Assembly (NCBI RefSeq): GCF_963924675.1
Contig: NC_089232.1
Span: 54,085,229-54,149,228, forward strand
Source of the DNA: Phocoena phocoena
Lineage: Eukaryota; Chordata; Mammalia; Artiodactyla; Phocoenidae
Direction of reading: 5' to 3'
DNA: 64,000 nucleotides
In this document: piece by piece, positions 47,955 through 59,009 of the stretch
Numbering within the stretch: position 1 is the first letter of the stretch
Layout: each line of letters begins with the position of its first letter
Program-made: the position numbers and the translations under genes
The notes under the pieces: model-generated
Told to the model about the DNA's origin: nothing
What the model saw: the letters and a program-made list of their open reading frames with translations, nothing else
Database searches by the model: none

Positions 47955-49513
47955 CAATGGCATTTTTTATGGAACTAGAACAAAAAATCTTAAAATTTAT
48001 ATGGAGACACAAAAGACCCTGAATAGCCAAAGCAGTCTGAGGGAAAAAAACGGAGCTGGAGGACTCAGACTCCCTGACTTCAGACTATACTACAAAGCTA
48101 CAGTAATCAAGACAATATGGTACTGGCACAAAAATAGAAACACAGATCAATGGAACAAGACAGAAAGCCCAGAGATAAACCCACACACCTATGGTCAACT
48201 AATCTATGACAAAGGAGGCAAGGTTATACAATGGAGAAAAGACAGTCTCTTCAATAAGTGGTGCTGGGAAAACTGGACAGCTAAATGTAAAGGAATGAAA
48301 TTAGAACACTCCCTAACACCATACACAAAAATAAACTCAAAATGGATTAAAGACCTAAATATAAGACCGGACACTATAAAACTCTGAGAGGAAAACATAG
48401 GAAGAACACTCTTTGACATAAATCACAGCAAGATCTCTTTTGATCCACCTCCTAGAGTAATGGAAATAAAAACAAAAATAAACAAATGGGACCTAATGAA
48501 ACTTCAAAGCTCTCTCACAGCAAAGGAAACCATAAACGAGACGAAAAGACAACCCTCAGAATGGAACAAAGTATTTGCAAACAAATCAATGGACAAAGGA
48601 TTAACCTCCAAAATATATAAATAGGTCATGCAACTCAATATTAAAAAAAACAAACAACTCAATCCAAAAGTGAGCAGAAGACCTAAATAGACATTTCTCC
48701 AAAGAAGACATACAGATGGCCAAGAAGCACATGAAAAGCTGCTCAACGTCACTAATTATTAGAGAAATGCAAATCAAAACTACAGTGAGGTATCACCTCA
48801 CACTAGGTAGAATGGGCATCATCAGAAAATCTACAAACAACAAATACTGGAGACGGTGTGGCGAAAAGGGAACCCTCTTGCACTGTTGGTGGGAATGTAA
48901 ATTGATACAGCTACTATGGAGAACAGTATGGAGGTTCCTTAAAAAACTAAAAAAAGAACTACCATATGACCCAGCAATCCCACTACTGGGCATATAACCA
49001 GAGAAAACCATAATTCAAAAAGACACAGGCACCCCAGTGTTCACTGCAGCTCTATTTACAATAGCCAGGTCATGGAAGCAACCTAAATGCCCATCAACAG
49101 ACGAATGGATAAAGCAGATGTGGTACATATATACAATGGAATATTACTCAGCCATAAAAAGGAATGAAATTGGGTCATTTGTTGAGATGTGGATGGATCT
49201 AGAGACTGTCATACAGAGTGAAGTAAGTAAGAAAGAGAAAAACAAATATCATATATTAACGCATATATGTGGAACCTAGAAAATTGGTACAGATGTACCG
49301 GTTTGCAGGGCAGAAATTGAGACACAGATGTAGAGAACAAACGTATGGACACCAAGGGGGGAAAACGGCAGGGGAGTGGGGGTGGTGGTGTGATGAATTG
49401 GGCGATTGGGATTGACATGTATACACTGATGTATATAAAACTGATGACTAATAAGGACCTGCTGAATAAAAAAATAAATAAAATATAAAAAAATTTTTTT
49501 AAAAAGGAAAGAA

Positions 49514-49700
49514 AACCTTGTTTTTATACTTCTATTTGTATGAATAAACACAGAGAATTATTTGGAAGGATACATAGCAAACTGTAAACAGTGGTTACCT
49601 AAGGGGAATGAGACTGACAAGGAGGGACATAAAGATTAATAACTTTACTTCAAACATCACTGCATTTGTTTAAAAATTTTTTAATCTTGTAATTATTGAA
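49514..49700 (+). mobile_element. Older L1 3' UTR, right half of interrupted copy
   Basis: 'ggaaggatacatagcaaact', 'cagtggttacctaaggggaa' and 'aatcttgtaattattgaaa' match an ancient L1 3' UTR, sense. With 43290-43375 it brackets the younger L1. Confidence 0.65.
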
Positions 49701-49789
49701 AAAAGAAAAGGAAAGTCTTAATGTTTCCCTTAGGAAAAAATTTTTCATCAAATCCTCTGGGAAAGTTTGGCGACATATATACAAAACTT

Positions 49790-50045
49790 AAGTCAGATAA
49801 CTTGGATTCTAGACTCTGCTTCAAAACTCACCAAATATCTGACTTACAGCTTTTCTTTCTTCCTTTTCTTTATTTTTCTTAAAGTCTTTTAATGACAAAC
49901 CTCCATTTCCTTACTTGCAAACTGGAAATTAAAATTTTAATTTTTTTTCACCTGAGAAGGTTACTATGAGGATAAATAAAATGAGTGTGATCTGTAAGTT
50001 ATGAAAGGCTATGCAAACAGCTGTCACATATTCTATGTGACCTGA
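49790..50045 (-). mobile_element. MIR SINE remnant, reverse
   Basis: 'gataacttggattctagact', 'cctccatttccttacttgca' and 'aggttactatgaggataaat' follow reversed MIR. Confidence 0.7.
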
Positions 50046-50219
50046 AATTAGTTAGCACAAACACCACGAATGCTAGCAGCCCTGGCAGTAAAATGGGAAA
50101 GCTGCTTTCTTAGGAACCATTCTTCCCTAGAGTTAATCATCTAAATAGGGTAATACCTGACCAGAGTCATCCAACACTTGTAGCTTCATGTTGCTAAATA
50201 GCAACTCTGAAAAATTATC

Positions 50220-50330
50220 CTTAACAATAATAATGCTAGCTACCTTTTATGGTTGTTGTGAAAAAATAAATTAAAATATGTGTAAAGTGCTTAGAGTATA
50301 CTGCATTTGGCTCATAAAAAGCAATTTTTT
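50220..50330 (-). mobile_element. MIR SINE fragment, reverse
   Basis: 'ctaccttttatggttgttgt', 'aaaatatgtgtaaagtgctt' and 'gcatttggctcataaaaagc' match the 3' half of reversed MIR. Confidence 0.7.
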
Positions 50331-50454
50331 GATACTATTGTGATTTTGATGGTTATAATCTCCCAAGAGTTCATGAGTTAACATATAAAAGTCCCTGTAA
50401 ACTATTAGGGAATGACAAACGTTAGAAGTGCTAGAAAATTTTTAACACTTAATT

Positions 50455-50602
50455 CATTTATTTATTTTTTATTTTATTTTATTTATTTATTTCTTGGTTG
50501 CGCCATGCAGCTTGTGTGATCTTAGTTCCCTGACCAGGGATCGAACCAGGGCCTGGCAGTTAAAGTGCCAAGTCATAACCACTGGACCGCCAGGGAATTC
50601 CC
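50455..50602 (-). mobile_element. Short tRNA-derived SINE, reverse
   Basis: (attt)n tail first, then complement of 'ggttcgatccctggtcaggg' and 'gggaattccctggcggtcca'. Target duplication aacacttaatt at 50444-50454 and 50603-50613. Confidence 0.9.
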
Positions 50603-50699
50603 AACACTTAATTTAAATCTATTATCAGGAAAATATCTTTAAAAAACCTACTTAAAAACCCGATCTACTCTATCTTTTCTCTTAAAGCAGCTAACACCT

Positions 50700-51154
50700 G
50701 GACCTAGAGATTTTCATACTAAGTGAAGTGAGTCAGACAGAGAAAGACAGATATCATATGATAGCACTTATATGTGGTATCTTAATAAATGGTACAAATG
50801 AACCTATTTACAAAACAGAAATTGAGTCCCAGATGTAGAAAACAAACTTACGGTTACCAAGGGAGAAAGGTGGAGTGGAGGGATAAATTCGGAGATTGGG
50901 ACTGACATATATACACTATTATATATAAAATAGATAACTAATAAGGACCTACTGTATAGCACAGGGAACTCTTCTTAATACTTTATAATGATCTATATGG
51001 GAAAAGAATCTAAAAAAGAGTGGAGATATATATATATGTATAACTGATTCACTTTGCTGTACAGCAGAAACTAACAACACTGTAAATCAACTATTCTCCA
51101 ATAAAAAATTAAATTTTTTTTTTAAATAAATTTATTCCACCATTAAAAAAAAAT
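50700..51154 (+). mobile_element. L1 3' end (second 3' UTR subfamily)
   Basis: Sense: 'cagatatcatatgatagcac', 'acaaaacagaaattgagtcc', 'ctgtatagcacagggaactc', 'gtaaatcaactattctccaa'. Exact 13-bp target duplication gcagctaacacct at 50687-50699 and 51155-51167. The first about 20 bp and the tail are patchy. Confidence 0.92.
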
Positions 51155-51167
51155 GCAGCTAACACCT

Positions 51168-51839
51168 ACTGAGCAATTGCTAACGGCTAGCACTGGCCTA
51201 CCTGCTTTCCATGGATTTTAAAATTTAAATTCAATTTTTCAGACTAAATTCAAAGCAATCATATGTTCTATTTTAATCCTATTGTTTTATAATATTGCTA
51301 ACCCTTGGTTTTACAATACAAACAAGTGGAATGACAAAATTATGGAGTCAGAAAAACAGGAATGGATAAGAAGCTTATCTAATTCCATAAGTAGCATGTG
51401 GCAGTTCAAAAAATTCATATGTCTGTTGTGTTTCAACACAAAACAGCTAACTAAGCTTCTCAAAACTGATTTCAATTTAAATGCAACTTCATTCAAAGGG
51501 AACTACGATGGTCAACTTCAATCAACTAAATTAAATGAAGAGGTTGGTGTTCCAACCCCTTGTGTTCCAACCCCTTATCATTTCTGAGATTCTGGGATTC
51601 TGCCTAGAATCTTTTAACACCATCAACAAAAAAAATTAATCAATTTAAACTGATGAAACCTATCAAATGAAGATATACCACCAGAATCATTCAAACCCCA
51701 TTCAGAAGGGTTGGGTCAAAATTCCTGAAAACTAACATCCTTTCAATGGAAGGGAGAGTGCAGTTTATCCACAATATAAACTTCTTTCTTTACTCCAAAT
51801 TACAGATCTAATAGATTTCTGGCTATTCCCTCAAAACTA
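51168..51839 (-). other. PPM1B: PPM1B intron 2 sequence, nothing recognised
   Basis: Unique AT-rich sequence. The 101-codon ORF at 51282-51587 has no family features. Confidence 0.5.
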
Positions 51840-52110
51840 CATGACACTCTACTATGCAACCATGAAATATGATTTTGATAGACACATACGGACATGGAGA
51901 TCTTTCTACAATATATTGTTGAATGAAAAAGCAGACTACAGAACAACAAATATAATGATCTCATTTTTATAAAAATATACACATTCAGAGGCAGGCAAAA
52001 AACTGAAAAAATAAACACTGCAATTACGAAGATAGCCTACTTAGGTGGGTGGCAAAATTTTTGAGTGTTTCTTTACATATTCTGTATTATATAAATTTAA
52101 AAATATATAT
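51840..52110 (+). mobile_element. Old L1 remnant
   Basis: 'catgaaatatgattttgata', 'atattgttgaatgaaaaagc' and 'gcaggcaaaaaactgaaaaa' follow the ancient L1 ORF2-to-3' UTR text, sense. Decayed. Confidence 0.6.
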
Positions 52111-53281
52111 AAATTCTGTATTATCTGGCTTGCTTTTCAATAATTTTTTTTTTTTAATAATCGGGAAAATGTTGTTTTCACTTCCTAGTTAGGCAAAAAC
52201 ATATGCTTGCTTTTGTCTCAAAAAGCTGCAGGTCAGACTCTCTCCATATAGAGTCCAAGGAGATAGACATCTTTAGAACCACTTACCATTCCAGCACTGA
52301 CAACTATCAATATTTCTGTATTTAATTCATCTAGAGAAGCAAAAAGGATACAACACAAAAACAAATAAACAAAAAAACAGAAGAGCTAGAGACACCATCA
52401 TGAAAATCCTTTCAGAAAAAAGCTGGAAACACCAGCCCTTACATTTTCTCTTTTTGAAGTTGTCTCTTCCCATTCTATGGAAAAGAAGTAGATACTTCAA
52501 CAAAAGCTGGGCATTTCCATAGACTCAGAGATCCTTTGAAAATTTTTTTGGCTATGCCTGTATCTTCCACAGCATCTTACATGGTGAGGAAATAGAGTGG
52601 CTCTAATCTAGACAGAATAAGTAAGGCAAAACCTTTGTATCACATAACCAAAGGTTGGTTTTGTCTTGATAGCTTTTCCGAGTCACAGAATACTTATATA
52701 TTCTAGGCACTGGCCAGATAACTCAAATTTTAATTGACTGCTATGTAGACGCTGTCAAAAACCCAGTTGAAACTACTGAACATTTTAAAGACATCCAAGG
52801 AAACTGCTAATTATCTGTTAGTTTGTACTTTCTTCCCTATTATTGTATCAAGTTAAGATTCATAAAATATTGCAAATGTAAATTAAACTTTTGTGTTCCA
52901 AAGGAATTCTTAACAAGATTGCACTTTATATTAGTCTTTGGTTTTTTAATCAGTAATGATAAAAACATCTGTATGAAAAGAATTCTGATTATCTCCTCTA
53001 AAAATATTATCTACCGTGTCATATATTATTTATATAGAGTCACATGTAAATTCCTTTTAGATTTTATGCTAGGAAAAAGCTTCTTTTACTATAGAATAAG
53101 AAATATACAACTCTTACTTCAGTTTTTGTCTTAGCTGCTAGTGGGCTCAGAACTAAATTACAAAACTTTACTTAGTCTAGGCTTCTGGTGTATCTTCCAA
53201 TACTATGTGGCTCTTGATCTTTTGTATATCTAATATAGAATCATACCCTCTGTACATGTTTTTTTTATGAAACTGCTGCAT
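52111..53281 (-). other. PPM1B: PPM1B intron 2 sequence, nothing recognised
   Basis: AT-rich; no supportable feature. The 103-codon ORF at 52823-53134 is probably chance. Confidence 0.5.
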
Positions 53282-53296
53282 AGACAGCTATTGCCA

Positions 53297-53435
53297 GGAG
53301 TTCCCTGGTGGCCTAGTGGTTAGGATTCTGGGCTTTCACTACCGGGGCCTGGGTTCAATTCCTGGTCAGTGAACTGAGATCCCACAAGCCGCACAGTGCG
53401 GCCCCCCATCCCAGCAAAAAAAAAAAAAAAAAAAA
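53297..53435 (+). mobile_element. Short tRNA-derived SINE (CHR-1-like)
   Basis: 'ggagttccctggtggcctag' to a 3' 'gtgcggccccccatcccagc' and A tail. Target duplication with two differences at 53282-53296 and 53436-53450. Confidence 0.92.
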
Positions 53436-53765
53436 AGACGGCTACTGCCAATGTTGAGAATTTTAATCAAAAGTCACAACTGTGTATAGATGCCTCTGCC
53501 ACAACAAAAAGCCATAAATTATTTAAATGACAACAAATGCCACAAATTTATTAAACTTAATTTGCAAATTAGAAGATTAAGACAAATGAGGACGGCAACC
53601 AAAAAAAAAAGCTTTCATTTCTGGTGAAGAAAATAATTTTTAAATATATAGGTCTTCCCCAATGAAAATATTAAAAGCTTTAAAACTAAGTTTGCTTAAT
53701 TTTACTTACCGTGTCTTTTCAAAATTAATAGGGCATTTTAATTATAACAAAAAAGACTTACATAC

Positions 53766-54611
53766 CTTATGCAAACAAGTGTCCACTACCCAATTGCACA
53801 CATTTTCCAGGTCATCAGATACCTCAAGCCTAGATTTAACAAATTCACAGAGCTCCTCATTACTCATAACATCCCAGATCCCATCACAAGCCAAGATGAT
53901 AAATTCATCCTCTTCTGCTCTTAAAATTTCATAAACCTCAGGCTCTGGAGAAACAAGTTGTTCTGTTGGGCCCTTGCCATCAACACACTTGTAATCATAG
54001 TCCCCCAGAGCACGAGACACTGCTAATGAACCATTAACACGCTGTATCATTACGCTGCCTCCTGCATTTTGGATTCGCTCTTTCTCCCTTGGGTTGCAAG
54101 GTTTGTGATCTTGGGTAGAAAAGCAGACTTGTCCATTCCTATACAGAACAGCCCGTGAATCACCACAGTTGATGAAGTAAATATGCTTAGGTGAAATCAT
54201 AACTCCCACTGCAGTTGAACCGCTCCTGTCCATGCCATTTCTGAGATCTGAAAAGTTACGCATGTATTCATCAATTTTCAAAAAGCCAGTTCTGATACCA
54301 TTCTTGACGTTTTCCACTGAAGGCTCAAGAGCAGATCCTGATTTTCCAGCTGCCCTAAAGTCTTCATTATTAGTGATGTGTTCTAATAAGTGTGTTGAGC
54401 AGTAATTTGCTACTCTGGATCCAGCGTGACCATCATAAACTGCAAAAAACGACCAGTCTTCCAAGCCGTGAGGAATACCTACGACAGCTGTGTGTGCATC
54501 TTCCATCTCCACTCTCCATCCTTGCATACTACTCAGGCCATAACGTAAACCATTCCCAGCACCATGAGCATTATGTTTCTCAGTTTTGGGTTTATCCAAA
54601 AATGCACCCAT
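53766..54611 (-). CDS. PPM1B: PPM1B first coding exon (residues 1-282)
   Basis: Encodes most of the PP2C catalytic core, from [20 protein letters not shown] to VVDTCLHK. Gly2 suits N-myristoylation, known for PPM1A and PPM1B. Key residues visible are Arg33 (phosphate contact), Glu37-Asp38, the DGH motif Asp60-Gly61-His62, Gly64, the GSTA block at 131-134, and Asp243-Gly244 in ACDGIWDV. All metal ligands expected in this exon are intact. The ATG at 54611 is the family start and lies 14 nt inside the exon. Donor AAG|GTATGT at 53765. Intron retention would add seven residues and stop, removing the Asp286 metal ligand. No upstream coding sequence is expected. Confidence 0.98.
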
Positions 54612-54625
54612 GTTTAGTAATGAAT
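54612..54625 (-). other. PPM1B: PPM1B 5' UTR portion in first coding exon
   Basis: Fourteen untranslated bases (attcattactaaac) between the acceptor and the ATG. The acceptor is strong: a long pyrimidine tract 'ttttttttttcctttcag' ends at 54626. This shows at least one upstream non-coding exon exists; I could not locate it. Confidence 0.9.
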
Positions 54626-54812
54626 CTGAAAGGAAAAAAAAAATTGTAGGTGTTACATGTTTAAATTTGATAGAGCATTTATCTACAATATTTTATCTAT
54701 TTTCTAGTAACTCCTGATCAAGTATATTTTTCAGTACTATCAAAATTTACTGGAACAACAACAAAAAAGAAACCAAGAAAATGTCCCCATATACCCTTCT
54801 TCTAGAATAGTA
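54626..54812 (-). other. PPM1B: PPM1B intron 1, 3' end
   Basis: Intron running from the acceptor at 54626 upstream past the window end. No coding features recognised in 54626-64000. Confidence 0.8.
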
Positions 54813-54930
54813 GTTTCTCAATCCTAGCACATTAGAGTCTCTGGGGATGAGACCCAGATATCAATATCTTTTTAAAACTGCCTCTCTGGTGATTTGTCCG
54901 TAGAGCAAGTTGAGAACCACCATTCTAGGA
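54813..54930. mobile_element. hAT-type non-autonomous transposon remnant
   Basis: 'agtagtttctcaatcctagc' and 'gcaagttgagaaccaccatt' are imperfect inverted ends, with 'agagtctctggggatgagac' inside. MER5/MER20-like. Confidence 0.65.
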
Positions 54931-55529
54931 GAAAGGAAACCAAGAAACAAAACCTGGTTAAGTTTTTTTTTTTTTAATTCAATTTATAAGATAACTCTAG
55001 GGCTCAATATATAAGACGCAGGAGTGAGAATATTCAGAACGTTGCAACATCTTGTTCAATCTACTAAGGTAGAAAAGTATGCTAACACATTTTAGAAAGA
55101 CTTCCAAAAGCAAGTGTTGTAGTCAGGTATTTTCCCCCCAGTAATCCTGAAGACAACCCCCCAAATTAATTAAAACACAAAATCTCAGTTTTAACAAACA
55201 TGTGATTTTACTTAGGTTTTACTGCACATCAAATAAAAAACTTTACTTAGATTGACTGAAGCCCATTAACCCATAAAAATAAATATAACTTTAATGATGT
55301 GCTAAAGAACATACTACTTAATATTGCCGTGCTTCACAATCCATGAAGTAGCATTAGGACAGCTTTTACTCAGTGCTGGCTGACAAAGACTTAAAGCCCA
55401 TAGAGAGAACTGTAAAGTACCACTATGCATCACCCTCCCTCTCAGCTTTACTATTACTTTAGAATAAGGCTTTTCCAATTTCAAATGACTTGGACTGGAA
55501 CAGTGGGGATGAAAATGCCTGGTACGTTT
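54931..55529 (-). other. PPM1B: PPM1B intron 1 sequence, nothing recognised
   Basis: No supportable features. A 100-codon minus-strand ORF (55314-55616) overlaps MIR and unique DNA and has no family match. Confidence 0.5.
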
Positions 55530-55735
55530 TCCACATACAATCCTGGCCCTAACGCTTGCTAGCTGTGTGATCTTGAGTTTCCTAGTCACTGGTACCTCAA
55601 ATTCCTTCTCTGTCAAATGGGAATAATAACAATAGTACCTACACCTGACAGGGTTGCAGTGAAGAATGAGTTAACATATAGTGCTTAGAACAGTTCCTGA
55701 GACACAGTAAACACCATAAAATGTTTGCTGTTATT
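55530..55735 (-). mobile_element. MIR SINE, reverse, fairly complete
   Basis: 'agctgtgtgatcttgagttt', 'ctctgtcaaatgggaataat', 'cagggttgcagtgaagaatg', 'gtgcttagaacagttcctga' follow reversed MIR across nearly its whole length. Confidence 0.9.
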
Positions 55736-57169
55736 ATTTGCTCAAAATGCAAATACCATGGCCCTATCCCCACACCCTCAATTTTCTTTTTTTTTCCAGT
55801 AGATCTCGGATGGGATCTTCAAAAAAGCATGCTGGTGACTAAAGAATCACATTTTGAGACACACTGGTCTAGATCAACTGACTTTCATTTGGATCTAGGT
55901 ATCTTTGTGAGATATCTTTTTCAGCTGTAACCATTACCTAACTTTACAATAAAACTAAATATTCCTATTCCTAAAAACCCAATGAACCACCACATATAAT
56001 ATTTATAAATTACAGCAATTTTATAACTTTTCATGAGTTATATATAATACTGTACTAATAAATTACAAACACAAATATTTATAAAAAGGAATTTTGGAAG
56101 GACAAGATTTTACTCAGACCTAAAAATTAATTTCATTCAAGTATGATAAAAAATTATATTTTGTATTGAGAACAATGTAATAGAATATGCTTATTTGTTA
56201 GCACATTGGTTTGATATTTTGATACAATGATTTGAAAGCCTAGTTCTAAGCACATTTTAATTTAGATTGTTTTTAATGCTTATTTCACCTGAAAAAAAAA
56301 AACCCTTATAAAGATACCTAAACGCAAATGAAACTGAATTGTTGACTGTATTTATCACCCACTCTTCAATCCCAACTACCAATTATAAAAAAAATTTGTT
56401 ATCATTTCCCTTATCTTGATGTTCTTCGAATTAAGGTTCTGCTGTTTCACATTTCACGAAATGGGCTCAAAATTCACAAGAGCTCCTCATTTAGAAGAGT
56501 TTTAAAAATAGTTTGGAAATTTCTATTTCCAAATTTGTTTTTAATTTAGGGATAAAGAGAGAAGGAAGGAGGAGTCTTCAATAAAAAGCTATAGGAGACC
56601 CGAAGAATCAAAGGGAGCCTGGAACGCCAGCTTGGAAAACCATCAGGAAACAAAGGAGCCCTGAGGCTGGGCAGCCAAACACTGTGAAAGTTACACCAAG
56701 AACAGCCTTGCCTGCTGCTGCAGTGATCGTCTACGTTCCGTCTAATTTCTTTCTGAAAGTCACTTTCTCAAGATTCAAAGTTTGGGAAACAGGTATCTAA
56801 GTATCTAATTGACTGAGCTCTGGTCACCAGCACACCTATTGGCTGTAACTGGGACTGCATTCTTTCACAAATTAGTAAAAATGTTTTTACGTTCAATATT
56901 GATCTCATTTTAAAGTTACGGTTGTCCCATAATGATTTAATTCTTTAAACATCATGAAATATCATACATATTTTATATAATGTATACACACAGCTAAAGA
57001 GTACTAAAACTACCATAGAGTTTAAGAAGTAGAACATTATCAAGACCACTGAAGCCTCCTATTATCCTGAATTTTCTAATTAGTATTTCTTCTAGTTTAA
57101 CCATATTCATGTGTGGTTGTTTAGTTTTATATGTTTGACACCTTACACTGATGTAAAATACAGTATGTT
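55736..57169 (-). other. PPM1B: PPM1B intron 1 sequence
   Basis: Mostly AT-rich and unassigned. 56560-56830 stands out as less AT-rich, unique and without repeat signature ('ctgaggctgggcagccaaac', 'cctgcctgctgctgcagtga'-like text). It could be regulatory or an old exon, but nothing in it is diagnostic. Confidence 0.4.
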
Positions 57170-57420
57170 TTACTCTAGTACTTTTTTTTTCCAGCTCAAC
57201 ACTGTATTTCATTTACATTGATGTATAGAGCTGTAGTTCATTCACTATATGCCACTGTATGTTTGCACCACAATTTTTATCCATTCCACTATCAATATGA
57301 GTTATTTCTCATTTTTTAAAGTATAAAACAGAGCTGTTTTGAACAATCGTGGTACACATATGTGTTTTCCTAGAACATATACCTAAATTCCCAAGTGCTT
57401 AAAGTTTATATAGATGATCT
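57170..57420 (-). mobile_element. Old L1 remnant, reverse
   Basis: 'atttttatccattccactat', 'gagctgttttgaacaatcgt' and 'acatatacctaaattcccaa' are reverse complements of ancient L1 text. Decayed. Confidence 0.6.
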
Positions 57421-57706
57421 TTTTTCCAACAAAAATCACAAAACAAACCATCTCCAAACATTTGTTTCTCAACTGTTCTTTCACTAACACTACTTTCTTT
57501 AAGACAATTACTTTCTTAGTAAGTAAGCTTCATCTTGAATGGCATGATTAAGAGTGTATTTTCTTTTATCCAAAAATATCTGCATAGGAATCAGCAATTA
57601 CTATTTTAAGTTCTCTAACTCTTCAAAAGCAAAAAACTTTGCTATGAGATAATCATCAAAACTCTATGTGGCAGACTGTACCTTCTTGGTCATTTCTCAT
57701 TTCATT
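57421..57706 (-). other. PPM1B: PPM1B intron 1 sequence, nothing recognised
   Basis: No supportable features. Confidence 0.5.
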
Positions 57707-57977
57707 CACAGTAAGCCCTCAGTATCAGCTGGTTCCACACCCTCAGATTCAACCCACCACAAGTTGAAAATACTCAGGGAAAAAAAATTCCAGAAAGTTC
57801 CAAAAAGCAAAACTTGACTTTGCCTTGCACCAGCAACTTGTACATGGGATTTATATTGTATTAGGTAATCCAGACATGATTTAAAGTATATGGGGAGGTT
57901 GTGCATAGGTTGTATACAAATACCACACCATTTTATATAGGGGGCTTGAGCATCTGCATATTTTGGCATCACCACTG
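57707..57977. mobile_element. Tigger-type (TcMar) non-autonomous transposon, MER2-like
   Basis: Starts 'cagtaagccctcagtatcag' and has 'ttccagaaagttccaaaaag', 'tgatttaaagtatatgggga' and 'caccattttatataggggg', then 'atcaccactg'. This is the well-known Tigger/MER2 text. The 89-codon minus-strand ORF is its translation. Confidence 0.85.
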
Positions 57978-58998
57978 TAAATAGCTCACTGAATCTTAAA
58001 GTTAAAGGTCTTGTTTTTATAAAATTAACTACACTGATGACACCCTAATAGCTCTGAACTCCTGGTTCAATTTCTTTGCTGCAGTAATTTTCCTATGTAT
58101 GTTGCAGTGAACAATTTTCACCTTAAGTGACTATGATTTTTCTTCCAAAAAAGGTTATCTTTATTAAAGAAGCATTTACTGTTGAGATACATTTGTCTAG
58201 CATCTCTTTGCTTTTACTCTTCACTCCCCCCAAAAAACAGATTTTATTACTGAAACAAAATTTAGCAAATACCAAGAGGAAAGTATGTTACAAACACCTA
58301 TATTTTAGTCAATCTTAAATCTCCCATGTGTAATAGTTCTCACACTGGTTTCTTCAACTTGGCAATGATTACTACATGTTTCAAAGGCATGTGATGAAAA
58401 AGGAATGTATTTTAATTTGGGGCCATATATTCTACATATTATTTCAGTCATTTTGACCAAGGCAGGAAAAACTAGTGTTTCCCCAGTGGTATGCTCTGTC
58501 TTTTACTACTCAGCAAGAAACCTCAAAGGGCCTTGTAAACATTTATAATTAAATTTAGTGAAACTTTGTAGTTACTGTATTGAATATTATATGGCTCTAT
58601 CAAACACCTGTGGGGGGGGGGGGACTCATAAAGGTTAGTTTTTACCCTCAGAATGCAATTTTTAAAATGTCTTGCTAATTTGCTATAATTTTATACTATG
58701 ATTTAGCCATATGTCAAGCACACTATACACTTAGGCAAGCTATGGTTTCAACAACAGTAAATTGAGATCCACATTTCAAATAATCTTTGACAATCGCAAA
58801 TTTTGAGAGGTTGATATTTGAGATCTGATTATATTATAGGTTTTACCCCATAAGAGCCCATACTGGGATTAGGAGTTCTAACATTTTTTACGCTGTGTGC
58901 TTGTATGTGCTCTATTATAATTAAAATCAATCTAATGTTTTGATAGGAATCTTTTACAGTCACTTGCTCATTTTTTGAAGACTGTTTAGTTAAAACCA
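57978..58998 (-). other. PPM1B: PPM1B intron 1 sequence, nothing recognised
   Basis: AT-rich. Contains a run of about ten G residues at 58612-58622. No gene or repeat assigned. Confidence 0.5.
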
Positions 58999-59009
58999 GA
59001 TCACATGGA

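Larger units (their letters stand above)
45235..49279 (+). pseudogene. L1 ORF2 (endonuclease/reverse transcriptase), broken
   Basis: L1 ORF2 normally nicks DNA and reverse-transcribes L1 RNA. The N-terminal endonuclease shows ITLNVNGLSAPTKRYRLAEW, LQETHF and GDFNTSLTP, then RIDHILGHK and SDHNAM. A TGA at 45667-45669 breaks it, and the same frame resumes. A frameshift occurs near 46540-46570. RT text follows ([20 protein letters not shown]; then FADD at 47347-47358, the catalytic aspartates). A 26-bp triplication shifts the frame near 47000 and a SINE interrupts at 47750. Stops follow 48385. The C-terminal cysteine-rich [16 protein letters not shown] is near 48858-48906, and a stop interrupts at about 48995. 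Non-functional. Confidence 0.93.
43376..49500 (+). mobile_element. Near-full-length L1, inactivated
   Basis: A 6.1-kb L1 in PPM1B intron 2, antisense to the gene. It has a 5' UTR (43376-44282, opening near 'aaccaagatggcggagtaga'), ORF1 (44283-45176), a short spacer, ORF2 (45235-49279), a 3' UTR and an A-rich tail ('aataaaaaaataaataaaat'). Flanking duplication aaaaaggaaagaa at 43363-43375 and 49501-49513. Both ORFs are broken, and a CHR-2-like SINE (47750-47954) and a 26-bp triplication (46977-47053) disrupt ORF2. Its 3' UTR differs from that of the copies at 9.5-11.4 kb, so at least two L1 lineages were active. Confidence 0.96.
24228..54625 (-). other. PPM1B: PPM1B gene, coding exons to stop (five exons)
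   Basis: The minus-strand gene encodes the Mg2+/Mn2+-dependent Ser/Thr phosphatase PP2C beta, a monomeric cytosolic or membrane-associated enzyme. From the literature it switches off kinases of stress and inflammatory signalling such as TAK1, IKK-beta and RIPK3. Five coding exons of 846, 118, 112, 58 and 306 nt sum to 1440 nt (479 codons plus stop), the usual long-isoform length. All four internal introns are GT-AG: 14381, 4858, 393 and 9312 bp. The reading frame is intact and the metal-binding residues are all present, so the gene looks functional. The upstream non-coding exon and promoter are not visible and are presumably past 64000. Confidence 0.97.

Noticed and set aside
53742..54611. 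Single-exon 289-residue phosphatase (possible retrogene)
   Set aside because: The frame runs only seven codons past a proper GTATGT donor, and the remaining family sequence is found in four further exons, so it is a normal split gene.
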